Assembly: GCF_001704415.2 (NCBI RefSeq)
Contig: NC_030810.1
Span: 99,274,315-99,338,314, forward strand
Reading direction: 5' to 3'
Origin: Capra hircus
Taxonomy: Eukaryota > Chordata > Mammalia > Artiodactyla > Bovidae
DNA length: 64,000 nucleotides
Shown here: in pieces, positions 32,950 through 43,600 of the stretch
Position numbering within the stretch: position 1 is the first letter of the stretch
Layout of the letters: every line of letters starts with the position of its first letter
Position numbers and translations under genes: made by a program
The notes under the pieces: generated by a model
Seen by the model: the letters and a program-made list of their open reading frames with translations, nothing else
What the model was told of the DNA's origin: nothing
Database searches by the model: none

Positions 32950-34000
32950 TTCTTCTTCTTTTCTTAGTGCGACGGTCACAGCCATTTCCTTCCCGTCTGA
33001 GGTTCAGGGGCTCCCACCCGGAGGAGCGCGCGGGCCGCGTGCGCACCGGCCCCCAGGCCGCAGGGCTCCGCCTGGTTCCGCTTGGACTCCGAGTGCAGTC
33101 GCGGGTGCAACTGCGCGGCAGCACCCTCACCAGCGCTGGAGCCTGAGTCCCCACAGAGGCGGACATGAAAATAGATCAGGACCTTTCATGAGATTCCCCT
33201 GCTTTCCTCCCCTTTAGGACCTCCCACGTCCAGCCAGAGGAGCGGATTCGCGGTCTTTTCGGCTGCGTCCAGCGCGCTGCCGTCCTACGTGGACAAGAGG
33301 AGGGGGTGGCAGTCCCTTCCCCGACGGAGCGGGGGGCACAGCGGGTGGCCGAGAGACCACCTTTCTCGGCAGAGTCGTTTGCCCAAGTCCAGAGTCGCGA
33401 AAAGGAGGGACTGGGACTGTGTGGGACTGAGAGGCAAACGCCAAGTCCTGACTATTTGGATGTGGGTCTGAGGAAAGCGCGGCGTCAGGGACAGCTGGAG
33501 GTCTGAGCCCAGGGAGCTGGAGATGGCGTCATCCAAGGCGGGAGAACCGCAGGGCAGCAGGTCGTGGGGGAAGACCGGACGGAATCCAGGTCTGGGTGCG
33601 GAGCCCTGTTCGCAAGCGTTTTGCATCCGGCCCTCCCGGTTCCTGCACCCGCCTGGAGTCTTTTGTGTCGCTGGGGACCCCGAGGTCTCACCCGCGGGGC
33701 TGCCCTCCAGCCTCTCCCGCCCCCGCCCCGGCTACCTGCTGTCCACGCGCGCTCGCCGGGAAAGGGCGCGTCTCCAGGGCAGTTGTGAGGTGCGCTGGGA
33801 CTGGGCAAGTCGCGGGGACTTGAAAACCAGGCAGACCTCGCGGCCGCGTCTACTGTCTTGCAGAGCGCTCGGCTTTTGGTGTGGGGCTTATTCGAAGAAA
33901 GCAGGGCACAATTCTTTGGAGGGGGGCGGGGTGCAGGACTCAGAACTCGAGGGCAAGAGACACCACACAGTCGTTTCAGGTTTCCTATTGTTACTTATGA
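32950..34000. promoter_or_regulatory. CpG-rich block of arm 2 (CpG-island-like)
   Basis: Inverted partner of 8590-9660. It keeps GC boxes (cccgcccccgccccgg near 33719) and high CpG density. As in arm 1, the long open frames on both strands (for example 33523-34032 on the plus strand) shift between the copies and are probably composition artefacts. Retained CpGs suggest an unmethylated germ-line state, which is inference. Confidence 0.55.
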
Positions 34001-34017
34001 GGACAAGAGCACGTAGT

Positions 34018-34089
34018 TCCCTGGCGATCTAGTGGCTAGGATTTGGCGTTTTCACTGCCGCGGCCCGGGTTCGATTCCCGGTCAGGGAA
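34018..34089 (+). pseudogene. tRNA-Glu (TTC), decaying arm 2 copy
   Basis: Aligned to Glu at 218 and 8507, this 72-nt copy has several changes: the nearly invariant T8 is C, G10 is A, the anticodon stem is TGGCG/TGCCG (two wobble pairs) and the loop is TTTTCAC. The anticodon TTC, T arm and B box are intact, and a long T run follows at about 34099. It shares the D-loop C with the arm 1 copy. Transcription is possible, but a normal tertiary core is doubtful, so I call it a probable pseudogene. Confidence 0.7.
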
Positions 34090-34374
34090 GGCTGGTTACT
34101 TTTTTTTTTTTTTTAAGTTTTGGCTGCATCTCCAGCAATCTTCACTTCCTGTCCACAAGTGTTATGTGTCCCACCGTCCAGTTGCAGTGGAGTCTGCATC
34201 AAATCCTTCAGCCAATGAGGTAGAATCCCAGGGTCCAGGGCATTTCTTACGGTGATAGAGGGGAGATGTGAGGAGCAGTGGGAACAGCCCCTCGCCTCCA
34301 CTCCTCCCTTCACCAGACACCTAAAGCCTCACTTTCAGTGTCCCTCTAAAGAGACCTTGGGACTTGAGTACCAA

Positions 34375-34935
34375 TTGTTTTGTTATTGTTCGGTCGCTAA
34401 GGCCAATCTGATTCTGCCACCCCATGGACTGCAGCACACCAGCCTGTCCTGTACCGTCTCCTGGAATTTGCTCAAATTCATGTCCATTGAGTCAGTGATG
34501 CTATCTCACCATCTCACCCTCTGCTGCCCTTTTCTTTTGCCTACAATCAGCATCAGTTTTTTCATCAGTCTTTTCCAATAAGTCAGCTCTTTGTATCAGA
34601 TGGCCAGAGAATAGGAGTTTCAGCTTTAGTATCAGTCCTTCCAATGAATATTCAGGATTTATTTATTTTAGGGTTGACTGGTTTGATCTCTTTGCAGTCC
34701 AAGGGATTCTCAAGAGTCTTCTCTAGCACCAGAATTTGAAAACATGAGTTCTTTGGTGCTTAACCTTCTTTACCGTCCAACTCGCACATCCCTACATGAC
34801 TACTGGAAAAACCTTAGCTTGACTATATAAACTTTTGTTAGCAAAGTGATGTCTTTGCTTTTTAATATGCTGTCTAGGTTGGTCATAGCTTTTTGTCAAA
34901 GGAGCATGTGCCTTTTAATTTCACGGCTGCATGAA
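34375..34935 (-). mobile_element. BovB LINE 3' fragment
   Basis: Minus-strand BovB from the tail (tgttattgttcggtcgctaa on the plus strand) to the region coding for KRHLLL. It is inserted between the tRNA-Glu side and the 470-bp module in arm 2 only. Confidence 0.88.
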
Positions 34936-35039
34936 ACTGGCTGAGTACTTATTCCTTTAAAAAGTACACTGAAACTTATGAAAATTTGCAAGAAGAGTAA
35001 CTGCATATATTCTCCATTTCAATGCATCAATTAACATTT

Positions 35040-35515
35040 CCCCACATTTGTGTTCTTACTCTCTCTCCGTATACATGACTTGCTCCACCATTTGAGAGGA
35101 ACTTGCAGACATCCTAAAATCATTGGTTGGGCTGCTATTGCTCTTTTCCTTTGGCATCTCCCTCTCAACCAGCTCCCATGGGACCTTGTCCTCCAAGACT
35201 CGGGGAAGGTTTTGTCCTGGCAAGGAGGCCCCTCTTGCCCCATTCTCTTCAGGCTGTAAGAAATTTCAGGCAATGTTTTATTCAGCGCTCTTTGGCAGTG
35301 CAGGCCAGTGCCTATAGGAAGGCCACTAGGCTGTCATCCCTGGCCTTCCACAGCACAGGCTGCCCTCCAGCCTCCTCCAGATTCCCTTGGTGGGCAGTGG
35401 GGTCGTGGGCCAGACTGAACACTAGAACCACCTACACCTCAGGAGAGAGCCTTCAGGGAAGTGCAGCTGCCCCCTTGGCTTTTGTCAGGCTCTCTGTACC
35501 CTGCTAGGATATCAT
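35040..35515 (-). repeat. 470-bp module, inverted copy
   Basis: Reverse complement of 6995-7460 and 29545-30075. Plus-strand cues are ccaccatttgagaggaactt, ctattgctcttttcctttgg and tggtgggcagtggggtc. Confidence 0.75.
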
Positions 35516-35519
35516 TTTA

Positions 35520-35890
35520 CTTATTTTTTCATTTATAACTATATTTTTTATGTGTACAGTATATTTTAACTTCTGTATACATTACAGCAAGTTCACCATT
35601 AAATAGGTTTACTTTCCATCTCTTGCCATACAGTTGACTCCTCTTACTCACTTTTCCCTCCCCACTTCAGTCTTCCCCTCTGATAACTGTTACCTGTTTG
35701 ATAACCATTACCTGTTTATATGTTTGTTTTGAATGGTTCAGATGGTTCATTTTAAAATTTAAAAAAATATTCCACATGTGGTGAAACTGCATACTGTTTG
35801 TCTTCCTTTGAATGATATTTCACTTAGCTTAATACCATCAAGTCTATCCATGTTGTAGCAAATGGTAAGATTTCACCTTTTTTTTCCTAA
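35520..35890 (-). mobile_element. L1 LINE 3' fragment shared with arm 1
   Basis: Reverse complement of L1 text matching 6728-6990, including the peculiar agaggggaag/gagtaa stretch before the module. Homology with arm 1 ends within this element, which marks the outer duplication breakpoint. Confidence 0.8.
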
Positions 35891-37350
35891 GGCTGAGAAA
35901 TCACATGGATTCCAAACCACTAAACATTCCCATAATGTGTGATATGTCAGGATGAAATCCCATCATTTCTGGTTTAAAAGTTTTGTTCTGTTCTCTGAAT
36001 ATCCAATGTTCATGGATATGTGCCAGATAACTATAAACTAATAAAGGGTGATCAACACAGCACCTTCTATGTTTATGGACTTAATAAATAACCTACTAAT
36101 GATAACAGAGCATGGAGTCCCTTGTGACTATGTGGCAGGGTGAGATAGGAGGAGTAATATCAAGACAGTTATGTCTGGAACAAAGCAGAGTACAAAGTGC
36201 CCACAGCACATAGCCATAGAAGGGGCTGGCAGGACGACACCCATGTTATTCCAGATGCTCCAAAAAGCAAATGGTGAGAATTAATTAAATGTGCAAGGAC
36301 TTCATTAGGGAAAATACCCTTTTGCAAGGAAATAGGAAGGTACTTAGGAATGATGAGAGATGCCTCAGGTCATGAAGCAAATCTGACTTAGTAAGGAAGA
36401 GAAGAGAAGGTGTCCAAGACTGCCTGCCATGAAGTCTAAGTTCATCAAAGTCATTGTGGAGTCACTGAGCCAAAGCCAGCCAATGAAGAGTCTTGTCTCT
36501 CCCAGGAGTGGGTCTGCCTTTCCATCCCCACTGTACTCAGCTATTGGCAGGGAGCAGCCCATGGGAGATGCAGCCTCAGAGATAGGTAGATAGATAGCGT
36601 AACTGGGATCTTCAGTCAATTATCTCTGCATTAGGAAGGTCTATAAGGCCATCAAAGCAACCAAACCCAGGACAGATTAAGACTACATAAAAGTATTAGT
36701 GATTGGTTAAGTACAGGGAACAGAAATAAGAACAATGGTAGAACTGTCTCCTCTCCTCTCCAGTTTGGTGAAATACTGTTACTCCACCTTCTTTTGTTCT
36801 ATCTTCTGTTTAAGCTATAAGTAGCAACAAGGAATTAGTGGACCCACGAGCCACAGATGTGATTATCTCTGTGCCCTGGGCTGATCTCATGAGAGAAATC
36901 ATCTTGTTTACAGAATCTTGATTGAAACTATTATTTTTCCTCATTTTAAATTATGAAAGAATGACAAACACATTTACAGGAGACTTGGAAAATACAGAAC
37001 AAAGTTACATATATTTCCACTATATATTACAATTATTTGAAAGTAGGTAACTTAGGATTTTTAGTTGGAGTTTCAATATCAAACTCTCAAAAATAGAATA
37101 GACAGAAAAGTAGGATATAGTAGACCTGAAAAGGACTATGAACCAATTCAACAGAATTATGATTTATACAATTTTCACACAACAGCAGGGTACAAATTCT
37201 ATTCAAGTTCCCATAGACTATAAACTAGGAGCCATTGGAACATATCCAGGGACATAAAACAGGGTATAAAAATTTCATGGTATAAAGGTATTGAAATCAT
37301 ACAGTCTGTCATATATATGACAGATATATATATATATATAATATATACAT
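35891..37350. other. Unassigned DNA
   Basis: No recognised gene. A minus-strand open frame at 36365-36619 lacks any domain. A TA-rich tract lies at about 37312-37352. Confidence 0.35.
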
Positions 37351-37355
37351 ATATT

Positions 37356-37923
37356 TTCTGGTTGTTCAGTTGCTCAGTTGTGTCTGACTCTTTGTGACTC
37401 CATGGAGGGGTCTCCCTAAACTTCACCATCACCCACAGCTTGCTCAAACTCATATGTCCATTGAGTTGGTGATGTCATCCAACCATCTCACCCTCTGTTC
37501 TCCCCTTCTCCTCCTGTCTTCAATCTTTACCAGCATCAGGATCTTTTCCAATGAGTCAGCTCTTTGCATCAGGTGGCCAAAGTATTGGAGTTTCAGTTTC
37601 AGCATCGGTCCTTCCAATGAATATTCAAGACTGATCTCCTTTAGGATGGACTTGTTGGATCTCCTTGCAGTCCAAGGGACTCTCAAGAGTCTTCTCCAAC
37701 ACCACAGTTCAAAAGCATCAGTTCTTCAGTACTCAGCTTTCCTTATGGCCCAGCTCTCACATCCATACATGATTACTGGAGAAACCATAGCTTTGATTAG
37801 ACGGACCTTTGTTGGCAAAGTAAAGTCTTTGCTTTTTAATATGCTGTCTAGGTTTGTCATAGATTTTTATCAAGGAGCAAGCGTCTTTTAATTTCATGGC
37901 TTCAGTCACCATCTGCAGTGATT
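37356..37923 (-). mobile_element. BovB LINE 3' fragment
   Basis: Minus-strand BovB. Reading toward lower coordinates it runs from HEIKR to the LKLKLQYFGHLMQRADSLEK region and the tail at 37356 (ttgttcagttgctcagttgt). An in-frame break separates the two parts near 37690. Confidence 0.9.
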
Positions 37924-37974
37924 TTGGTATATATATATATGTATTAAAAAGAATTTATATAAGGATGTACACAC

Positions 37975-38155
37975 TACTACATTTAAAATGGATAGTCAAC
38001 AAAAATCTGTTGTATAGCACATGGAACTCTGCACAGTGTTATATGGCAGCCTAGATGGGAAGGTGTTATGGGGGAGGAATGGATACATGTATATGTATGG
38101 CTGAATCCTGTTGTTGTTAATTGGCTATACCCTAAAACAAAATAAAAAGTACAAA
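37975..38155 (+). mobile_element. L1 3' end
   Basis: Plus-strand artiodactyl L1 terminal text: ttgtatagcacatggaactc, ggatacatgtatatgtatgg, ggctataccctaaaacaaaa, then an A-rich end. Confidence 0.75.
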
Positions 38156-38221
38156 AAATACAGATAACATTCATTCTCATAAAAAATAAAGCTTTAATTA
38201 ATGTAACAAAAGAGTTACATT

Positions 38222-39055
38222 TTTCATTAAACTTTTTTTTAATGAGTCTCAAATTCTGTGACAGACTTTTAGTCAAGTTGTTTTAATTAAAAAGTACTGA
38301 TTTTAAAAACTAATAACTTAAAACTGCCACACACAAAATATATGGTCCACAAAACATTCGCCTTTCCTTCTGAAGGTTTTATGATGCATTTTTATCATTA
38401 GCCAGTCTTTTACTATTAAACTTAAATGGCCAATTGAGACGAACAGCTCTAAGACTGTTCTTCCACCACTGATTAAGACTGGGGTGGCAGATTTGGGGGA
38501 TAATATTCATTTAGCCTTCTGAGCTTTCTGGGCAGACTTGGTGACCTTACCAGCTCCATCTGCCTTCTTGTCCACTGCTTTGATGACACCCACAGTGACA
38601 GTCTGTCTCATGTCACACACAGCAAAATAGCCCACGGGAGGATAGTCAAAGAAGCTCTCAACACACATGGGCTTGCCAGGAACCATATGAACAATGACAG
38701 CATAACCAGATTTCAAGAATTTAGGGCCATCTTGCAGCTTTTTCCCACAATGGCCATCAATTTTCTTCTTCAGCTCAGCAAACTTGCAAGCAATGTGAGC
38801 TGTGTGACAGTCCAGCACAGGTCTTGCCAGCACTGATCTGGCCTGGATGGTTCAAAACAATCACCTGAGCTGTGAAGCCAGCTGCTTCCATTAGTGGGTC
38901 ATTTTTGCTGTCACCAGCCACACTGACACAACGAACATATTTGACAGACATGTTCTTGACATTGAAGCCCACACTGTCCCCAGGAAGGGCTTCAGTCAAT
39001 GCTTCAAGGTGCATTTCTACACACTTCACTTCAGTTGTTACATTGACTACAAAAT
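38222..39055 (-). pseudogene. EEF1A1 processed pseudogene, 5'-truncated
   Basis: The minus strand encodes the C-terminal part of translation elongation factor 1-alpha (VNVTTEVKCVEMHLEALTEA, then KSAQKAQKAK before a TGA-type stop near 38510). A 1-base frameshift near 38830 follows GQISAG. Many substitutions hit conserved residues. The intronless copy continues into the EEF1A1 3'UTR (for example gtggcagttttaagttatta) down to an A-rich end near 38222. The 5' two-thirds are missing: sequence stops at 39055, where plus-strand BovB begins. Nonfunctional. Confidence 0.93.
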
Positions 39056-39056
39056 G

Positions 39057-39893
39057 CCAGGCTGGATGAAGCACAAGTTGGAATCAAGATTGCCGGGAGA
39101 AATATCAGTAACCTCAGATATGCAGATTGACACCACCCTTATGGCAGAAAGTGAAGAACTAAACAGCCTCTTGAAAGTAAAAGAGGAGAGTAAAAAAGCT
39201 GGCTTAAAACTCAACATTCAAAAACTTAAAGATTATGGCATCCAGTCCCATCACTTCATGGCAGATAGATGGGGAAACAATGGAATCAGTGACAAATTTT
39301 CTTTTCTTGGGCTCCAAAATCACTGCAGATGGTGACTGCAGCCATGAAATTAAAAGATGCTTGCTCCTTGAAAGAAAAGCTATGACAAACCTAGACAGCA
39401 TATTAAAAAGCAGAGACATTACTTTGTCAACAAAGGTCTGTCTAGTCATAGCAATGGTTTTTCCAGTAGTCACGTATGGATGTGAGAGTTGGACCATAAA
39501 GAAGGCTGAGCGCCAAAGAATTGATGCTTTTGAACCATGGTGTTGGAGAAGACTCTTGAGAGTCCCTTGGACTGCAAGGAGATCCAACCAGTCAATCCTA
39601 AAGGAAATCAGTCTTGAATATTCATTGGAAGGACTGATGCTGAAGCTGAAGCTCCAATACTTTGGCCACCTGATGCAAAGAGCCAACTCACTGGAAAAGA
39701 TTCTGATACTGGAAGAGACTGAAGGCAAGAGGAGAAGTGGGTGACAGAGGATGAGATGGTCAGATGGCATCACCGACTTAATGGACATGAGTTTGAGCAA
39801 GCCCCGGGAGTTGGTGATGGACAGGGAGGCTGGCATGTAAGTCCAGAGGGTTGCAAAGAGTCAGACATGACTGAGCGACTGAACTGAACTGAC
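39057..39893 (+). mobile_element. BovB LINE 3' half
   Basis: It begins at the RT region (AGWMKHKLESRLPGEISVTS reading, shifted) and runs to the gaactgaactgac tail. The RT active-site codons are scrambled by an inserted base (gcagattgacacc near 39122). Its 5' end directly abuts the truncated 5' end of the EEF1A1 pseudogene in opposite orientation. Confidence 0.9.
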
Positions 39894-40529
39894 ATGTCAT
39901 CTCATTAATATCAATCCATTCTTAGTTTGAAAAAGATCAAAATAAAATTTACTATTCTATATATTAACATATATTATTTTTACCATTTTGAAAATTCAAC
40001 AACTACTATCTCCAGGCTTGAGGCAACTCTGATCTTCATAATTCTGAGAAGCAGTTTCTGTCACTCTCTCGAATGGAGTTCACCTGGGTCTTGCAAATGG
40101 TTTTCATTATAAATATTTAGATTTTATCCTACTATATTTTCACATGTGATAGTTTTTTTTCTTTCCAAGCATGTAATAGGGCTCAAGGATCCCACAGGCC
40201 CACTCTCAACAGATCTAACTTTTCCCCTACATTCGCCTTTCTGATCTAGTTCTTTAAATAGAGATAGATAATAGAGAAAATGTATTTTTCCTTTAATATT
40301 TTCTTTGAATTTCAGGCCATTATGGCCTGCACAAATTTTACTTTTTATAGTCACTCAATGAATACATGTAAATAATTTTTAAATAATAATTTATTAATTT
40401 GATCCATTCATTTAAAGGTAATATCTGATGCCTCCAGGTTTACACCCACAAATGCTGTTGGATAGGGCTGGAGAATCTGGAGAACACTCCTCTAGACCCT
40501 CCCGGTGTTGTGTCACAGGATGTCCTTAC

Positions 40530-40604
40530 CAGAGCCGGAAGAGTGACTCTCAGTGTGTGAATGAGGAGTGGCGAGGGATACATCTGAAGCTGACTGCGCA
40601 GCAC
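40530..40604 (-). CDS. Exon 8 of the set (75 bp)
   Basis: Strong polypyrimidine acceptor (tctgtctctccctccccag) and donor GTAAGG. It encodes AAQSASDVSLATPHSHTESH and SSGS in the phase required by the preceding exon. The next exon is not visible, so the gene either continues below 40530 beyond a long repeat-filled intron or ends here. Confidence 0.68.
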
Positions 40605-43600
40605 CTGGGGAGGGAGAGACAGAGCAATGAAGTCTAGAGGGATTTAGGGAACTCTCTTCAATGACTGCTCCCAACAGAAACTGACATTTTTTCCCCTCCT
40701 TATTCACAAGCAACAGGAAGTGGGAAAGGTAGAGAAAGAAACACCAAGCTGGTAACCAGTTCACAGCCAGTAACTCTCTGGTTATCCGGGGAAGGGACTT
40801 ACACGTGAAATGTGAATTTCCCACTGTGCTTCTCTCCTAGAGCTTGTGAATCTAGGGACTTGCAAGTGGGACCTCATAAGAAGCAACCTTATCTAGACTG
40901 GGCTGTGTGAGTCTGGGCAATTTTTATACTCTCCACTCTCTGTGATTCTGCAGCTGGCTATTGCTGCAGAATGGAGGGATATGGAAGTAACCAAGTTTGG
41001 GTTTTGCCCTGTGTAAGTCTGAAAACTCCAGCTTGCTTCCCTCAAGGCCCTTTTCTTGTTATAGAGCTGAGGTATGGACTCCGGGTTCTATGCATGGAAG
41101 CCAAAGGTAGATACTATTTCTGGAAATAATAACAAACCAGACAAGTCACACATTTGGGTAACAGATGCTTTCAAAGATATACTTCCCTTCACCCACCAAA
41201 ATTCTGGCAAAACCTGGGAGCCTCATGCACTGGGACAACAGTCTGATGTGGCTGAGTCACACCACTATGGGCCACACCCTCATGTCAATGGCTCCGGTTG
41301 TGGAACATAGTCTTTCCCCCTAATTGGCCGCTGCTGTGATGTTGTCAGGGCCCTGGTCACCATATTCCTGATCATGACAAGGGAGTGTAGAAATACAGTC
41401 CATCTGCATGAGGGAGAGGAGGGTGGCAGGTGGCATCCAGAGCATGTGGTAGTGACATGAAGGTGGGATGTGGTTCTCCCTCTGCTGAGGGCACCATGGA
41501 AGCCTTGGCTCTACCATCTGACAGTCAGGCCATAAGCCCTCAGGGCAGCACCAAGTAGTCCCGGGAGATACAAGAATGGGCATCACATTAGATAGCTCTG
41601 AGGATGAGAACAGCTTCCCAGGTGGTGCAGTGGTAAAGAATCTGCCTGCCAATGTAGGAGGCGCAGGTGATGCAGGTTGAGGCCCTGGATCAGGAAGATC
41701 CCCTGGAGCAGGAAATTGCAACCCACATATTAGAAAGCAGAGACATTACTTTGCCAACAAAGGTCCATCTAGTCAAAGCTATGGTTTTTCCAGTAGTCAC
41801 TAATGTGTGGATGTGAGAGTTGGACCATAAAGAGGGCTGAGTACTGAAGAATGACGCTTTTGAACTGTGGTGTTGGAGAAGACTCTTGAGAATCCCTTGG
41901 ACTGCAAGGAGATCCAACCAGTCCATCCTAAAGGAAATCAGTCCTGAATATTCATTGGAAGGACTGATGCTGAAGCTGAACTCCAATACTTTGGCCACCT
42001 GATGCAAAGAGCTGATTCACTAGAAAAGATTCTGATGCTGGGAAAGACTGAAGGCAAGAAGAGAAGGGGGCGACAGAGGATGAGATGGTTGGATGGCATC
42101 ACTGACTCTATGGACATGAGTTTGAGTAGGCTCTGAGAGTTGGTGATGGACAGGGAAGCCAGGGGTGCTGCAGTTCATGGGCTTGCAGAGAGTCAGATAT
42201 GACTGAACTGAACTGAACTGAACAAGTATCCTTGCTTGGAGAATCCCATGGACAGAGGAGCCTGCTGGGCTACAGTTCATAAGGTCTCCAAGGAGTCGGA
42301 CAGGACTGAGTGACTGAGCATGCATGCAAGAAGATGAGAACTAGCCCTACCCAGGGCAAGCCATTGAGTGTCTTCATTTACAAAGTAGGAGCAAAAATGC
42401 CTGTCCTGCTTTCCTCTCTGGGCTGACTGTGAGGAAGAGCAGGGTAGTGCACACCAATGTCTTTATAGCTGCAAACCTACATGCCCTGTGAGGTCCCCAG
42501 ATGTGGACAGAGCCGGGAGGTTTCAGTGTCCTTCCTACCTTTTCCTTGGCTGGCATCGCTGAGCACATACTCCAGCCTCTCCCGCAGGCGGTCATTGATG
42601 AATACAGATTCCTCCAGGCGCTGGCGCAGGTTTTGGATCTCAATAAGATTCTTTTCCAGCAGGTCGGCCCCTGTTGCATACCACCAAAACATGGGAGAGG
42701 TAGGAAATGAGGAAGGCGGATCCCTCACGGGAGCCTCTGCAAGATCCCTGCCATATCCATACTTCTGTCAACTTCCTCTGATCATCTCAGCACCCGGGAA
42801 GCATCAGGCAACTTTGTTTAAAGCGGTCTTAGGCTTTCAATCCTGGAGAAGGCAATGGCAACCCACTCCAGTACTCTTGCCTGGAAAATCCCATGGATGG
42901 AGGAGCTTTGTGGGCTGCAGTCCATGGGGTCGCTAAGAGTTGGATACGACCGAGCATCTTCACTTTTACTTTTCACTTTCATGCATTGAAGAAGGAAATG
43001 GCAACCCATTCCAGTGTTCTTGCCTGGAGAATCCGAGGGACAGGGGAGCCTCATGGGCTGCCGTCTATGAGATCGCACAGAATCGGACAAGACTGAAGCG
43101 ACTTAGCAGCAGCAGCAGCAGCAGGCTTTCAATCCCAAGACAGCCCTCTGCTAGGAACTCCATGAGGCCTCCTCCCAGGGAGAAGTTGAGTATATCTGAG
43201 GGAGATGGACACTGGGCTGGTGAACAAGGGTGAGAAGCCACTAAAGTGCTCTTGGGAGGACTGGCCTAACAATGAGAAAGTGTGTCCACCTCCTTTGGTA
43301 GAAATCCAGAGGGCATCCCTCTCTACTTCAGACCTCTCTTATCCTACGATTCATGACTGAACAACTTTTAACATTCACCCAGTGAAAGAAACTAAGGCAA
43401 ATGCTTTTGAAATTAGATCAGGCTATGAATAATGAGTGACATTGAATGTCTTCCTTGGGTGAAGAGTGACGGGAAGAGCCTGGGGAGGTGTCGCGACCTG
43501 AAGGAGGAATGAGAGAAGGGAACACTTTCAAGGATGGAAAAAGATGCAGAAAGAGGAGGGTAAAAAGATCAAAAATAGGCTTCACCAGGACATCTTGCTT

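Larger units (their letters stand above)
31835..35890 (-). repeat. Arm 2 of the inverted segmental duplication
   Basis: Reverse complement of arm 1 (6728-10880) with tRNA-Val at its inner end and tRNA-Glu toward its outer side. The outer end of homology falls inside an L1 (35520-35890), and the inner end a little beyond tRNA-Val. Arm-specific insertions are an L1 tail at 32526-32677 with a perfect target-site duplication, and a BovB at 34375-34935. Since the arms lie about 21 kb apart in opposite orientation, they can pair and exchange sequence. Confidence 0.9.

Noticed and set aside
38507..39074. Possible functional EF1-alpha gene
   Set aside because: It is intronless, lacks the GTPase part, has a frameshift and carries the 3'UTR with an A-rich end, as expected for a processed pseudogene.
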